64,000 nucleotides of DNA from Bacteroides nordii WAL 11050 = JCM 12987 (GTDB taxonomy: Bacteria > Bacteroidota > Bacteroidia > Bacteroidales > Bacteroidaceae): assembly GCA_000613465.1 (NCBI GenBank), contig BAJA01000015.1, positions 42,461 through 106,460 on the forward strand, in the 5' to 3' direction. Every line of letters begins with the position of its first letter. Position 1 is the first letter of the stretch. Shown piece by piece: positions 35,922 through 44,868 of this stretch. Under the pieces are notes generated by a model. The model saw only the letters and a list, made by a program, of their open reading frames with translations, did not search any database and was not told where the DNA came from. A program made the position numbers and the translations under genes.

Positions 35922-37370
35922 TTATTCTTTACTCTTCTCTGAAATGAGTAGTAGTTTATCATCTACATGTAGTTTCAGACTTCCGTTCGGTATAAGGAAT
36001 TCGTCTCCACGTTTTACGATCATAACGAGTGTACCTTTGGGGAGATTCATATCTTTCAGCGTATCGGCTTTCTCTATCATTTCTTGTGTTACAGTCATGT
36101 CGCGAAGATCGGAGTCTATCTCTTCGGGCAATTCTACTCCAAAGTCATTTCCGGTTTTCTCGAGCGGAGTGGAGAGATGAAGCAAACGTGCTACATAGGA
36201 AACAGTAGTTCCCTGTACTACCAGAGAGATGATGGTAATAAAGAATACGATATTGAATATAGCATTTGATCCTTCCACATTGGCTACTACCGGATAGGTG
36301 GCAAAGATAATCGGAACAGCTCCGCGCAATCCTACCCATGACACGAATAACCGCGACTTGAATGTTATTTTCCGGAATGGGAGCAGGCAGAGAAACACAC
36401 TTAGCGGACGACCGATGACAATCATAAATACCCCGATAAGCAATGCTACACAAGCTACTTCGAGCATTTCGTGCGGATTGACAAGCAAGCCGAGCATGAG
36501 GAACATGATGATCTGGAAAAGCCAGGTGAGTCCGTCCATGAAGGTAGCAATCTCTTTTCGAAACATGATCTTATTATTACCTACCATTATACCGGCAATG
36601 TATACTGCCAGATAACCGTTTCCATGTAGTCTGTCGGTGATAGCAAACGTGAAGAATACAAATGACAGAAGGAGGATGGGGTAGAGTGACTGGTTATCAA
36701 TGTTGATTTTGTTGAGGATCAATATAGCCAGTTTACCCAGTACATAACCGGCAGCAGCACCTACCAGAAACTGAATAAAAAAAGAGCCTAATATGGCACC
36801 GGCTCCCATGCCGGAAGACTGAACGAACTGTATGAGAACAATCGTAAGCATATAAGCCATAGGATCGTTGCTACCACTTTCCAACTCAAGCATCGGACGA
36901 AGGTTGTGTTTCAGATTCATTTTCTGTGAGCGGAGAATGGCAAAGACCGAAGCTGAATCTGTTGATGACATAGTAGATGCGAGTAGTAGTGAAGTCGTGA
37001 TTGGCAGGTAGATATTACTCCAGCTCATGCCGGAGAGCCACCAGATAAATAGCCCTGTGAACAGAGCCGTAAGTAGCACTCCAACGGTGGAGAGCACGAT
37101 ACCCGGAGTTAATATCGGACGTATTTCTGTAAACTTAGTATCCATACCACCGGAAAAGAGGATAATGCTAAGTGCCACCATACCTATGAATTGTGCGGTT
37201 TTTGCACTATGGAATTGAAAGCCCAGACCGTCGCTTCCAAAAAGCATACCAACAACAAGGAATAATAACAGGGCGGGCACTCCGAAACGATATCCGGTTT
37301 TACCAACAATGATACTGACGAAAAGTAAGATAGAACCTACAAGTAGAATATTTTCTGCAGTGAATAACAT
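35922..37370 (-). CDS. potassium/proton antiporter, CPA1 family with TrkA_C domain
   Basis: A 482-residue protein with 12-13 membrane segments of a Na+/H+-exchanger domain (VGSILLFVSIIVGKTGYRFG..., ELESGSNDPMAYMLT with the conserved acidic and ND pair). A cytoplasmic TrkA_C-like domain follows (about 410-482, GTLVMIVKRGDEFLIPNGS...LLLISE). This is the CvrA/NhaP2 layout, which exports K+ or Na+ in exchange for protons at the inner membrane. It stands alone, with no co-directional partner close by. Confidence 0.87.
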   Translation of the reverse strand: MLFTAENILLVGSILLFVSIIVGKTGYRFGVPALLLFLVVGMLFGSDGLGFQFHSAKTAQFIGMVALSIILFSGGMDTKFTEIRPILTPGIVLSTVGVLLTALFTGLFIWWLSGMSWSNIYLPITTSLLLASTMSSTDSASVFAILRSQKMNLKHNLRPMLELESGSNDPMAYMLTIVLIQFVQSSGMGAGAILGSFFIQFLVGAAAGYVLGKLAILILNKINIDNQSLYPILLLSFVFFTFAITDRLHGNGYLAVYIAGIMVGNNKIMFRKEIATFMDGLTWLFQIIMFLMLGLLVNPHEMLEVACVALLIGVFMIVIGRPLSVFLCLLPFRKITFKSRLFVSWVGLRGAVPIIFATYPVVANVEGSNAIFNIVFFITIISLVVQGTTVSYVARLLHLSTPLEKTGNDFGVELPEEIDSDLRDMTVTQEMIEKADTLKDMNLPKGTLVMIVKRGDEFLIPNGSLKLHVDDKLLLISEKSKE

Positions 37371-37714
37371 GGGCTATATATTATAAGGGTTATAAATAAG
37401 TCTTTTTTTGCTTCACCGTGCGAAGTTACGTAATTTAGATAACAAATAAAACCCCCTTTTGGATGTATTTTGTATCCCGGAAGGAGGTTAAATAGTTTAA
37501 AAATGTTATATTTCTACCTGTTTTATTATTAAAACACAGATTATCGCAGAGGTCTGGCTTCTGTTGAAAACTGCTGTGTTTTAGAAGTTATCTATTGAGA
37601 GGGAGGAAGAGAACGGAGAGGGGAGGTGAGCAAAACGGTGTGCCGGAAACCTTCGCCACCGTATCGTTTGCCGAACCTCCCCGTGCGGGAAGTACCGGTT
37701 AGAATAGTCTTCTT
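37371..37714. other. intergenic stretch with a short palindromic element
   Basis: No gene is seen. It holds a partial CACAGATTATCGCAGA-type half repeat (about 37526-37545) and, at 37659-37698, a copy of an element with the core CTCCCCGTGCGGGAAG that also occurs at two other gene ends in this window. The latter sits just downstream of the hcp stop. Confidence 0.6.
37659..37698 (-). repeat. CTCCCCGTGCGGGAAG element, copy B (3' of hcp)
   Basis: This shares the core CTCCCCGTGCGGGAAGTACC and the flanking ATCGTnnGnCG with 1518-1559 (end of viaA). A looser copy is at 39510-39553 (end of the Crp/Fnr gene). It is self-complementary around CCCG..CGGG. Confidence 0.65.
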
Positions 37715-39346
37715 TTAGCTCAGAAACTTCATAATATCTTCGTCTGCTGTACTTATTGTGGCTATTCCGAAGTTATCAATCAGTACTTTCCTTATGTTAG
37801 GCGAAAGGAAGGCCGGAAGAGTAGGGCCGAGATGTATATTTTTCACTCCTAAAGACAATAAGGCAAGGAGTACGATCACAGCCTTCTGTTCATACCAGGC
37901 AATATTGTATATGATTGGTAACTCATTGATATCTTTCAGTCCGAATACTTCTTTCAGTTTCATGGCGATTACTGCCAATGAGTAACTGTCATTACACTGC
38001 CCTGCATCCAGAACGCGGGGAATTCCATTAATATCTCCCAATGGCAATTTATTGTAACGGTATTTGGCGCATCCGGCGGTAAGGATTACTGTATCGTGAG
38101 GTAATTTCTCAGCAAATTCAGTATAATACTCACGGCTCTTCATACGTCCGTCACAACCTGCCATAACAAAGAATTTGCGGATAGCTCCACTCTTGACAGC
38201 TTCTACCACTTTGCCTGCCAGTGCAATAACCTGTGCGTGTGCAAATCCGCCAATGATCTTACCGTTCTCTATGGCTACAGGTGGTTGGCAGCGTTTGGCA
38301 TGTTCAATGATAGAAGAGAAATCCTTTTGCTCTCCGTCTTTGGCTTCGGGAATATAAGTTGCACCTTCCAGTCCGCAGGCACCGGTAATGTAGATACGGT
38401 CTTTGTAGTTTGCATCCGGGCGGGGAGGTACAATACAGTTACTGGTAAACAGTATCGGACCGTTGAAGCTTTCAAACTCTTCTTTCTGCTTCCACCAGGC
38501 GTTCCCGTAGTTTCCGGCAAGGTGTTTATACTTTTTAAGTTGCGGATAATAGTGTGCCGGTAACATTTCACTGTGAGTATAGATATCAATGCCCGTACCT
38601 TCTGTCTGTTGTAACAACTCTTCCAGGTCTTTCAGGTCGTGTCCGCTGACGAGGATACCCGGGTTATTTCGTACACCGATATTAACTTCCGACAGTTCCG
38701 GGTTACCATAGGTTTCTGTATTGGCAGCATCCAGTTGCGCCATAGCTGATACACCTTGTCTTCCGGTTTCAAGAACCAGGCTGGTGAGTTCGTCTACGGT
38801 GATGTCGTCACGGGTTAGTTCGGCAAGTGCATGTTGCATGAAAGCGAATATTTCCGGGGATTCATACCCTAAGTTGTGGGCATGTTCTACGTAAGCTGCC
38901 ATGCCTTTTAACCCGTAATGTACCAGTTCTTTTAAAGAACGAATGTCTTCGTCTGGTGTGCGGAGCACTCCTACGCTTTGGGCTTTTTCTTCAAATTCGT
39001 CTTCGCTGCCATTCCAGGTGCATTCATCGGGGGCATGTTCAATCGTTACTTCCTGGGCGAGTTTACTTTTGAGCTTCAATCCTTCCTTGATTTTACGAAT
39101 GATGGCTTTTTTATCAAAGTTAGCATTGGTGATCGTTATAAAGAGGGCATCAAAGATAAAGCGGTCCGCTTCGTCCGAAGGACGTTTTTCCTCACGTAAC
39201 TTTTGGTTATACACGGCAATACCTCTTACTACAAAGAGCAGAAGGTCTTGAAGATTAGCAACTTCGGATGTCTTTCCACAAACACCTCTTAGGGTGCAGC
39301 CAGTGCCTTTTGCTGTCTCCTGGCATTGATAACAGAACATGTTCAT
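37715..39346 (-). CDS. hcp: hydroxylamine reductase / hybrid-cluster protein
   Basis: A 543-residue Hcp. It has the N-terminal iron-sulfur motif Cys5-x2-Cys8-x8-Cys17-x5-Cys23 ([17 protein letters not shown]...) and hybrid-cluster ligands in [20 protein letters not shown] and [12 protein letters not shown]. Hcp reduces NO or hydroxylamine and limits nitrosative stress in the cytoplasm. A Crp/Fnr-family gene lies 145 bp upstream on the same strand, and a GTAAC-N4-GTTAC palindrome sits in that gap. This is the classic HcpR-hcp arrangement. Confidence 0.95.
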   Translation of the reverse strand: MNMFCYQCQETAKGTGCTLRGVCGKTSEVANLQDLLLFVVRGIAVYNQKLREEKRPSDEADRFIFDALFITITNANFDKKAIIRKIKEGLKLKSKLAQEVTIEHAPDECTWNGSEDEFEEKAQSVGVLRTPDEDIRSLKELVHYGLKGMAAYVEHAHNLGYESPEIFAFMQHALAELTRDDITVDELTSLVLETGRQGVSAMAQLDAANTETYGNPELSEVNIGVRNNPGILVSGHDLKDLEELLQQTEGTGIDIYTHSEMLPAHYYPQLKKYKHLAGNYGNAWWKQKEEFESFNGPILFTSNCIVPPRPDANYKDRIYITGACGLEGATYIPEAKDGEQKDFSSIIEHAKRCQPPVAIENGKIIGGFAHAQVIALAGKVVEAVKSGAIRKFFVMAGCDGRMKSREYYTEFAEKLPHDTVILTAGCAKYRYNKLPLGDINGIPRVLDAGQCNDSYSLAVIAMKLKEVFGLKDINELPIIYNIAWYEQKAVIVLLALLSLGVKNIHLGPTLPAFLSPNIRKVLIDNFGIATISTADEDIMKFLS

Positions 39347-39380
39347 AATTTCTACGTATTTATTGGTTATTAATTGAACG

Positions 39381-39388
39381 CAAAGGTA
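39381..39388 (-). promoter_or_regulatory. -7 box of hcp
   Basis: On the minus strand TACCTTTG matches the TAnnTTTG consensus, 34 bp before the hcp start. The -33 element is poor, as expected for an activator-dependent promoter. Confidence 0.55.
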
Positions 39389-39410
39389 GAGGAATGGTTT
39401 AAGGCAATTC

Positions 39411-39426
39411 TGTAACCAATGTTACA
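39411..39426. promoter_or_regulatory. HcpR (Crp/Fnr) operator upstream of hcp
   Basis: TGTAACCAATGTTACA is a perfect palindrome (6-bp half sites, 4-bp centre). Its centre lies about 43 bp upstream of the inferred start of transcription, the usual position for activation. GTAAC-N4-GTTAC is the known motif for HcpR-type regulators of hcp. Confidence 0.7.
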
Positions 39427-39491
39427 AGTTAGTGGAAAATTGAAAATTGAAAGTTGAAAATGGGCTGCGTGGGTGTAGTGCAGGAGTAACT

Positions 39492-40202
39492 TTATTCCTC
39501 CCTGTCATCCGAATGGCACTTTCCCGTGTGGGAAGCACTCACCGTCAATTGAATCAACGCTTGTTTTTGTAGGATTGTTATTTGTTTTCTATCTGCTATT
39601 ATTAGCTTATCTTCTTGCATGTGAGCTAGTTCCCGTGCCAGTGAGGGGCGGGATACTCCGAAGTAATCACTCAATTGTTGTTGTGAGCGATTGAGTGTGA
39701 TATGTTCACTTTGCTGCTGATTGGATAGGCGAAGCAGATAGGATGCCAGTTTCTGCCGGATTGTTTTGAAGGACATGAAAAACAGTTTATCCGAGAGGGT
39801 ATGGGCGTAATTAGCAGAGAGATTCATATAATTTTCCAGAAACTTCTCGTTCTTTCTGAATAACTTTAGTACGCTTGTCTTAGGTATTTCAATCACTTCA
39901 GTAGCCTCATTAGCAGTAACTTCTACCGGATAACGATTCTCGTTTCCGAAAAGAAAAAGCGGTGCTATCGCTCTTGGTGCGGCAATGTCTTCTACCTTTA
40001 TCAACCTTCCGGAGTCGTCAATCATCTCTCCGCGTACACTACCTTTTATGAGAATTACGAGGCGGTTGCATACATCGCCCTGGTGAGCAAGAATTTCTCC
40101 TTTCCGATAGATCCGGGTATGAAAATTAATCTCTCTGAGATCTTCGGTGAGTACATTGGGAGCAATACCATTGAATAGTGGGTTGTTGGCAAGTATTATC
40201 AT
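39492..40202 (-). CDS. hcpR: Crp/Fnr family regulator, HcpR-like
   Basis: A 236-residue protein. The N-terminal cyclic-nucleotide-binding fold (IYRKGEILAHQGDVCNRLVILIKGSVRGEM) is followed by a dimer helix (about 115-145) and a C-terminal winged helix (RSQQQLSDYFGVSRPSLARELAHMQ). No Cys cluster for FeS is evident in the N-terminus, so sensing may use heme, as in known HcpR. It lies directly upstream of hcp, so hcp is the probable target. The last residues (SASHTGKCHSDDREE) are encoded by a repeated intergenic-type element and differ from what the family normally has. Confidence 0.82.
   Translation of the reverse strand: MIILANNPLFNGIAPNVLTEDLREINFHTRIYRKGEILAHQGDVCNRLVILIKGSVRGEMIDDSGRLIKVEDIAAPRAIAPLFLFGNENRYPVEVTANEATEVIEIPKTSVLKLFRKNEKFLENYMNLSANYAHTLSDKLFFMSFKTIRQKLASYLLRLSNQQQSEHITLNRSQQQLSDYFGVSRPSLARELAHMQEDKLIIADRKQITILQKQALIQLTVSASHTGKCHSDDREE
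39510..39553 (-). repeat. CCCGTGNGGGAAG element, copy C (3' end of hcpR-like gene)
   Basis: TTCCCGTGTGGGAAGCACT with the flanking TCATCCGAATGGC resembles copies at 1518-1559 and 37659-37698. It overlaps the last codons of the regulator gene. Confidence 0.55.
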
Positions 40203-40280
40203 GAGTGGTGTTTCTGTTAATTTGCACTTATATAAACAGATGAGCGGACTTTTTTGTTTGAGAAAGTATTGTCACAGAGG

Positions 40281-41594
40281 TTATTTAAACTTCAGTATGA
40301 ACCTGGTTTCTTTTCCCGGCAACAGTGTAATACTTCCGCCGGACAACCTCATAATCTGCCTGGATATGCTGAGACCAATGCCGCTTCCCCCTTCTTTGGT
40401 GGTAAAGAAAGGGATGAAGATATGTTCTGCTACTTCCGGCGGGATCACAGGACCATTGTTCTTTACTTCTATGATTACTTCTTCTGCCTCGTTGCAACAG
40501 GCATGGATGGAGATGCAACCGTCCGTTTGGTCACCTATTGCCTGTATAGCATTCTTCAACAGATTGATAACCACCTGTGAGATGAGGTTTTCGTCTGCAT
40601 ACAGAATCAGGTCGGCGGGTGATACGTCGGTCCGGAAAGAGATGTTACCGTCCGGATTCTGGTGCTTTGCCAGCTCTACCATGCGATCAATAAAAGCCTT
40701 GACATAGAATAACGATGGTTCGGGTACGGGGATACGTGTGAAACGGCGGTAGGATTCGACGAAAGAAAGCAATCCTTTTCCGGTAGAACTGATTGTTTGC
40801 AAACCGTTGCATATCTCTTCGTCTTTTGTATCGGCAAGAGAGAGCAAGGTATCACTCAGAGAGGTAATAGGAGTAACTGAGTTCATGATTTCGTGAGTCA
40901 GTACGCGTGTCAGGCCTATCCAGGAGTCTATTTCCTTATCATCCAGTTCGGTGTTGATATTGTTGAGTGTCAGGATACGCAGGTGCTCTTTCCGTACGGT
41001 GATGTCTGATACACGTATGGATAAATTCACTGTTTCCCGTTCGTTGTTGAAAGTGGTTTGCAGTTTATCTCCCGGGCGACAGGAAGAGAGTATTTCTACT
41101 AATCCTGTATCTATCTGACTTAGTTGTTGCACGTGGGTGAATACACTCAATCCGAGCAAACGGAGGGCTTCTTCATTTTTCTGATAGACCGCACCGTTAT
41201 CATTCAGTACCAGCAGTCCGGTACTGATGCAGTTGAGTATGAGTTCGTAGTATTTTTCCTGTTGTGCTGTGTCTGCCTTTACATTATATAATATACGTCC
41301 CACACGGTTAAGGGCACGGTTTATTTCCCGGTTATCGGATGTACTTTCTTCTTCGGGAAAATGAAAGGAGTTATCGTTGTTCTCCAGCGCATCAATCATG
41401 AAAAGTACCTGACGGGTATGATGACGATAAAGTCGTAACTGCCACCAAAGACTCCATAGCAGGGTACAAAGGCATATGCCCATCCAGACGAAGGTTCCAT
41501 TTGTGGCAAGCAAGGTTGTGGTGATGCCCAGAGAGAGGCTTAGCAGCACGCGAAACCAGTATTTGTCTGTTAGTTGCCGGAGGAGTGAACTCAT
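40281..41594 (-). CDS. NtrB-like sensor histidine kinase
   Basis: A 437-residue protein starting at ATG 41594, which overlaps the response regulator stop (ATGA). Two membrane helices (about 12-30 and 34-50) are followed by a linker, a PAS-like domain (ELILNCISTGLLVLNDNGAVYQ), a diverged dimerisation/phospho-His segment (TRVLTHEIMNSVTPI) and the HATPase domain (N box ISQVVINLLKNAIQAIGD, then GSGIGLSISRQIM). It phosphorylates the sigma-54 activator encoded just upstream. The signal is unknown, though the short loop between helices suggests membrane or cytoplasmic sensing. Confidence 0.88.
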   Translation of the reverse strand: MSSLLRQLTDKYWFRVLLSLSLGITTTLLATNGTFVWMGICLCTLLWSLWWQLRLYRHHTRQVLFMIDALENNDNSFHFPEEESTSDNREINRALNRVGRILYNVKADTAQQEKYYELILNCISTGLLVLNDNGAVYQKNEEALRLLGLSVFTHVQQLSQIDTGLVEILSSCRPGDKLQTTFNNERETVNLSIRVSDITVRKEHLRILTLNNINTELDDKEIDSWIGLTRVLTHEIMNSVTPITSLSDTLLSLADTKDEEICNGLQTISSTGKGLLSFVESYRRFTRIPVPEPSLFYVKAFIDRMVELAKHQNPDGNISFRTDVSPADLILYADENLISQVVINLLKNAIQAIGDQTDGCISIHACCNEAEEVIIEVKNNGPVIPPEVAEHIFIPFFTTKEGGSGIGLSISRQIMRLSGGSITLLPGKETRFILKFK

Positions 41595-42931
41595 AAGCCG
41601 AACTTTTTCATCTTGTTGTACAACGTCTGCCGTGTAATGCCCAATTGAGCAGCAACGGCAGAAAGATTTCCTCCGCATTTCTCCAACGCTTTTTGTATCA
41701 TCTTCATTTCCATCTCTTCAAGAGTGGAAGCGGTTGTTTCAGGCATTTCCGTACGGCGGGAGAGCTGAAATATTTCAGCAGGTATTACTGCTCCGTCACA
41801 GATGATAATTGCTTTTTCGATAGCATGTTCCAATTCGCGGATATTACCATACCAGGGATGAGCGGTCAGTTTGTCTTTGGCAGAAGGTCCGAGGCTTATC
41901 AAAGCCTTATCATATTGTTTGCAGAATCGGGCGATGAATCGTTCGGCCAGTGGAACAATGTCTTCCTTTCGTTCGCGCAGAGGAGGGATTTCTACATGAA
42001 TCGTATTGATACGATAGAGCAGGTCCTCACGAAATTCATCCCGGTTTACCATTTCCTGTAAATTACGGTTAGTGGCACAGATAAGACGTATATCTATCGG
42101 TAACGGTTCATTACTACCTACCCGGACGATGCTCCGTCGTTGGATAGCAGTCAATAGTTTGGCTTGCAGGTGGTAGGGGAGGTTTCCTATTTCATCCAGA
42201 AAAAGTGTACTGTGGTTGGCAGCTTCAAATTTACCGGTACGGTCGGCATATGCATCCGTGAATGAGCCTTTTACATGTCCGAATAGTTCGCTCTCAAACA
42301 ATGATTCTGTGATAGCACCCATATCCACTACTATCATTTCCTCTTGTTTTCGCTGGGAGAGGGCGTGTATTTCCCTTGCCAGCATCTCTTTACCTGTGCC
42401 GTTTTCACCGGTGATGAGGATATTGGCATCGGTGACAGCTACTTTCTCTATAAGCTGGCGCAGTTGTTGCATGGCGCTGCTTTCTCCCCAATACATGGAA
42501 TTACAAGAATTGTTTTCCTGCTTTGTGTGTTTTTTCTTTCCACCTTTTGCCTGGGTGGCGGCAGATAGCAAGGTTTCTACCAGTTTCTGGTTGTCCCAAG
42601 GTTTTACGATAAAGTCTGTAGCACCTTCTTTAATACCTTTTACAGCAAGGTCGATATCAGCATAAGCCGTGAAAAGGATAACGGGTAGTGTCGGACGTAG
42701 TTTCTTTATTTCATGTAGCCAGAAAAGTCCCTCATTTCCGCTGTTGATACCAGATGTAAAGTTCATATCAAGAAGAATCACTTCGGGAGCTTCTTCGCGC
42801 AATACAGCCGGTAAAGTGACGGGTGAAGGAAGAGTGATAACTTTTGTAAAGTAGTTTTTCAGGAGTAGCTGAACGGCTGTCAGTACTCCTTTATTATCAT
42901 CGACGATAAGAATAGTTCCTTGTTTACTCAT
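41591..42931 (-). CDS. sigma-54-dependent response regulator, NtrC family
   Basis: A 446-residue protein. The receiver domain (phospho-Asp in EVILLDMNF) is followed by an AAA+ domain with Walker A GENGTGKE, the sigma-54 contact loop as GSFTDA (canonical GAFTGA), Walker B STLFLDEIGN, and a C-terminal Fis-type helix-turn-helix (NLSAVAAQLGITRQTLYNKM). It activates sigma-54 promoters. Two identical 15-bp palindromes and a -24/-12 promoter lie 1.7 kb away, ahead of the ABC exporter genes, and are the natural target. Confidence 0.92.
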   Translation of the reverse strand: MSKQGTILIVDDNKGVLTAVQLLLKNYFTKVITLPSPVTLPAVLREEAPEVILLDMNFTSGINSGNEGLFWLHEIKKLRPTLPVILFTAYADIDLAVKGIKEGATDFIVKPWDNQKLVETLLSAATQAKGGKKKHTKQENNSCNSMYWGESSAMQQLRQLIEKVAVTDANILITGENGTGKEMLAREIHALSQRKQEEMIVVDMGAITESLFESELFGHVKGSFTDAYADRTGKFEAANHSTLFLDEIGNLPYHLQAKLLTAIQRRSIVRVGSNEPLPIDIRLICATNRNLQEMVNRDEFREDLLYRINTIHVEIPPLRERKEDIVPLAERFIARFCKQYDKALISLGPSAKDKLTAHPWYGNIRELEHAIEKAIIICDGAVIPAEIFQLSRRTEMPETTASTLEEMEMKMIQKALEKCGGNLSAVAAQLGITRQTLYNKMKKFGL

Positions 42932-43031
42932 AAATTTGAGAGTTAATATCGGAACAAATATACGTAATAAAATGATTTGTGAGTAGTGATTCGTGATAAA
43001 TGAATAGTCAACTACCGATTCGTACCCCCTA

Positions 43032-43694
43032 TTAAAACAGTTGTAATTTCAATCCAAATGAAAGACTAAGATAGTCTCTGGGACGAAGATAACTATTTGT
43101 TGCAGCACTTATCAGATACAGGTCGCACGTACTTAATTCGTAGAAGAAAGTAATTGATTTTGCTGTATATCGTCGTTGGGGATCTATATCATAAGTAAGC
43201 CGTTGGCCCAGGAAGATATGTGAACGTATCTTACTGGAGAAACCGTAATATCCTTTGGGGTACCGGTCTGGTTCGTGAACCCAGAATTCATTACCGAATA
43301 CCGTGTTGAAATAGATACCGCAAGTCAATGGTTCAGTAGAGAAACCTCTGCCCAGGTTGAGGCTCCAGGGCATATAGTTTTGTTTTAGTGTCATGGTCAC
43401 CTTTGTACGCTTGGAATCATATTTGGGTATAAATCCTAAAAACACATCCGTTTCCCACTGATTCTTTTTTCCGTAATCCCATCCTGTGCCAAAGGACAGT
43501 AATCCCATGTTTCCGGCAAACTGTACTTTGGTGTGTGTGGGTATTAGTTTTTCCCAGTGTCCACGGTAGCGGTGGATACGTTTGTCATATTTATTGGGTT
43601 TTACAATTGAATCTTGTTGTGCAAAGCTGCCGGGACTGAATAGCAGAAGCATTAGTCCGGCACAAAGAGCATATTTAAAAGTTGACCAGTTCAT
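43032..43694 (-). CDS. outer-membrane beta-barrel-like exported protein
   Basis: A 220-residue protein with a signal peptide (FKYALCAGLMLLLFSPGSFAQ). The mature part has alternating aromatic strands (VQFAGNMGLLSFGTGWDYG, TLKQNYMPWSLNLGRGF) and ends ...LSLSFGLKLQLF, an outer-membrane barrel-like C-terminal Phe. No named family is recognised. It overlaps the metallophosphoesterase gene by 20 bp, so they form one operon. Confidence 0.65.
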   Translation of the reverse strand: MNWSTFKYALCAGLMLLLFSPGSFAQQDSIVKPNKYDKRIHRYRGHWEKLIPTHTKVQFAGNMGLLSFGTGWDYGKKNQWETDVFLGFIPKYDSKRTKVTMTLKQNYMPWSLNLGRGFSTEPLTCGIYFNTVFGNEFWVHEPDRYPKGYYGFSSKIRSHIFLGQRLTYDIDPQRRYTAKSITFFYELSTCDLYLISAATNSYLRPRDYLSLSFGLKLQLF

Positions 43695-44481
43695 AAGTAT
43701 AATTGTCAGGGGTAATAGTAAATAACATGTAGCTACGGTGTTTCATGCAATCGCTTCCATAGTATATAACGCCATCGTCAAAAAGATCGTCCGTGCTTAC
43801 TCTATGGTCATGTGCATTCAGGCAAAACTGTAACTGGGGATACTGTGTTATGTAACGTTGAAAGACTTTTGAAACATTGTTATTGAATACGTCGGAACCG
43901 GGTCTTGCGTGCATTGCTACTACGGTCTTCTCAAATTCATCTTGTCGCTCCGTCAGTTGGTTCTCAATAAAATTGAAATCAGGTATCGGCTCAGAATAAT
44001 CAAACTCCAATGCATTTGTGTTGAGGCAAACAAACTTTGTGTTTCCTGCAATGAAAGAGAAATTTGCCGGACCGAATATTTTGGTATATGCTTCTCTTCC
44101 CGTTCCTAAGCAATCATGGTTTCCCAATAAAACCACATAGGGAACTTTCAGGCTATTCATGAGATCGCGCTGCCATATAAACTCACTGGTGACACCGAAA
44201 TCGCTTACATCTCCTCCGTGAATGACAAAGTCTATGTTTTTCAGTTGGTTGATGGAGCTTATACACTTCTCAGTTTCGTCATACCACCGTTGCGAATCGC
44301 CCATGGCTACAAAACGGATGGTTGTTTTGTCTTTACAGTTGGCTTCTATTCTTTTGATGTTTTTGGCATTGACCTCTGTTTCTCCTTTGATATGTACATC
44401 GTATGGATGATAATCTATCATATCGCATCCTGAAAGTAGAAACAGATAAATCAAGAAGCCGCTAATCTTTTTTTTCTTCAT
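43675..44481 (-). CDS. calcineurin-like metallophosphoesterase lipoprotein
   Basis: A 268-residue protein with a lipoprotein signal (FLIYLFLLSGC, Cys at about 19). It has the metallophosphoesterase motifs in order: VAMGDSQ, IHGGDVSD, LLGNHDC, VAMHARPGSD and LNAHDHRVS. It hydrolyses a phosphoester of unknown type, probably in the periplasm. It overlaps the barrel-like gene downstream. It starts 110 bp from the palindrome pair that may also control it. Confidence 0.85.
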   Translation of the reverse strand: MKKKKISGFLIYLFLLSGCDMIDYHPYDVHIKGETEVNAKNIKRIEANCKDKTTIRFVAMGDSQRWYDETEKCISSINQLKNIDFVIHGGDVSDFGVTSEFIWQRDLMNSLKVPYVVLLGNHDCLGTGREAYTKIFGPANFSFIAGNTKFVCLNTNALEFDYSEPIPDFNFIENQLTERQDEFEKTVVAMHARPGSDVFNNNVSKVFQRYITQYPQLQFCLNAHDHRVSTDDLFDDGVIYYGSDCMKHRSYMLFTITPDNYTYELVNF

Positions 44482-44590
44482 ACTCCTAATTCGTTAATTG
44501 AAAACTTCGCGCAAAGATAAAGTTTTCTTCTTGGCGAACAATAGATGCTTACTCCGATTCAGTGTTATAGAACAATTTTGGAGAAGTATT

Positions 44591-44627
44591 GTCTAATAAT
44601 TAGACGAACGTTGTCTAATAATTAGAC
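44591..44627. promoter_or_regulatory. two copies of a 15-bp palindrome (enhancer-type sites)
   Basis: GTCTAATAATTAGAC occurs at 44591-44605 and again at 44613-44627. The centres are 22 bp apart, two helical turns, and about 75-95 bp upstream of a sigma-54 promoter. This is the spacing of upstream sites for an NtrC-family activator. Confidence 0.75.
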
Positions 44628-44683
44628 AGCTGTACAAAACCTGTTTTCTTGTACTTCTTTGTTTCTCAATGTTTTAATTGCTT

Positions 44684-44699
44684 TGGCATACTTTCTGCT
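44684..44699 (+). promoter_or_regulatory. sigma-54 (-24/-12) promoter
   Basis: TGGCATACTTTCTGCT matches TGGCACRN4TTGCW with the invariant GG (44685-44686) and GC (44697-44698) 12 bp apart. It lies 170 bp before the first permease gene and downstream of the palindrome pair. Confidence 0.65.
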
Positions 44700-44868
44700 T
44701 TATAAAGAGAAACATAGAATCTGTTTTTATGAAACAAATGCTGATGAATAAAACAATTAATATGATTTCTTTAAGATTAACTGGCTTCATGCATTGCCAG
44801 CGGGAGAGGTGACGTTGTGAAACGTTTCTTCTCCGTTTCTGAAAAGAACAATTAACTTTGCAAGATAT

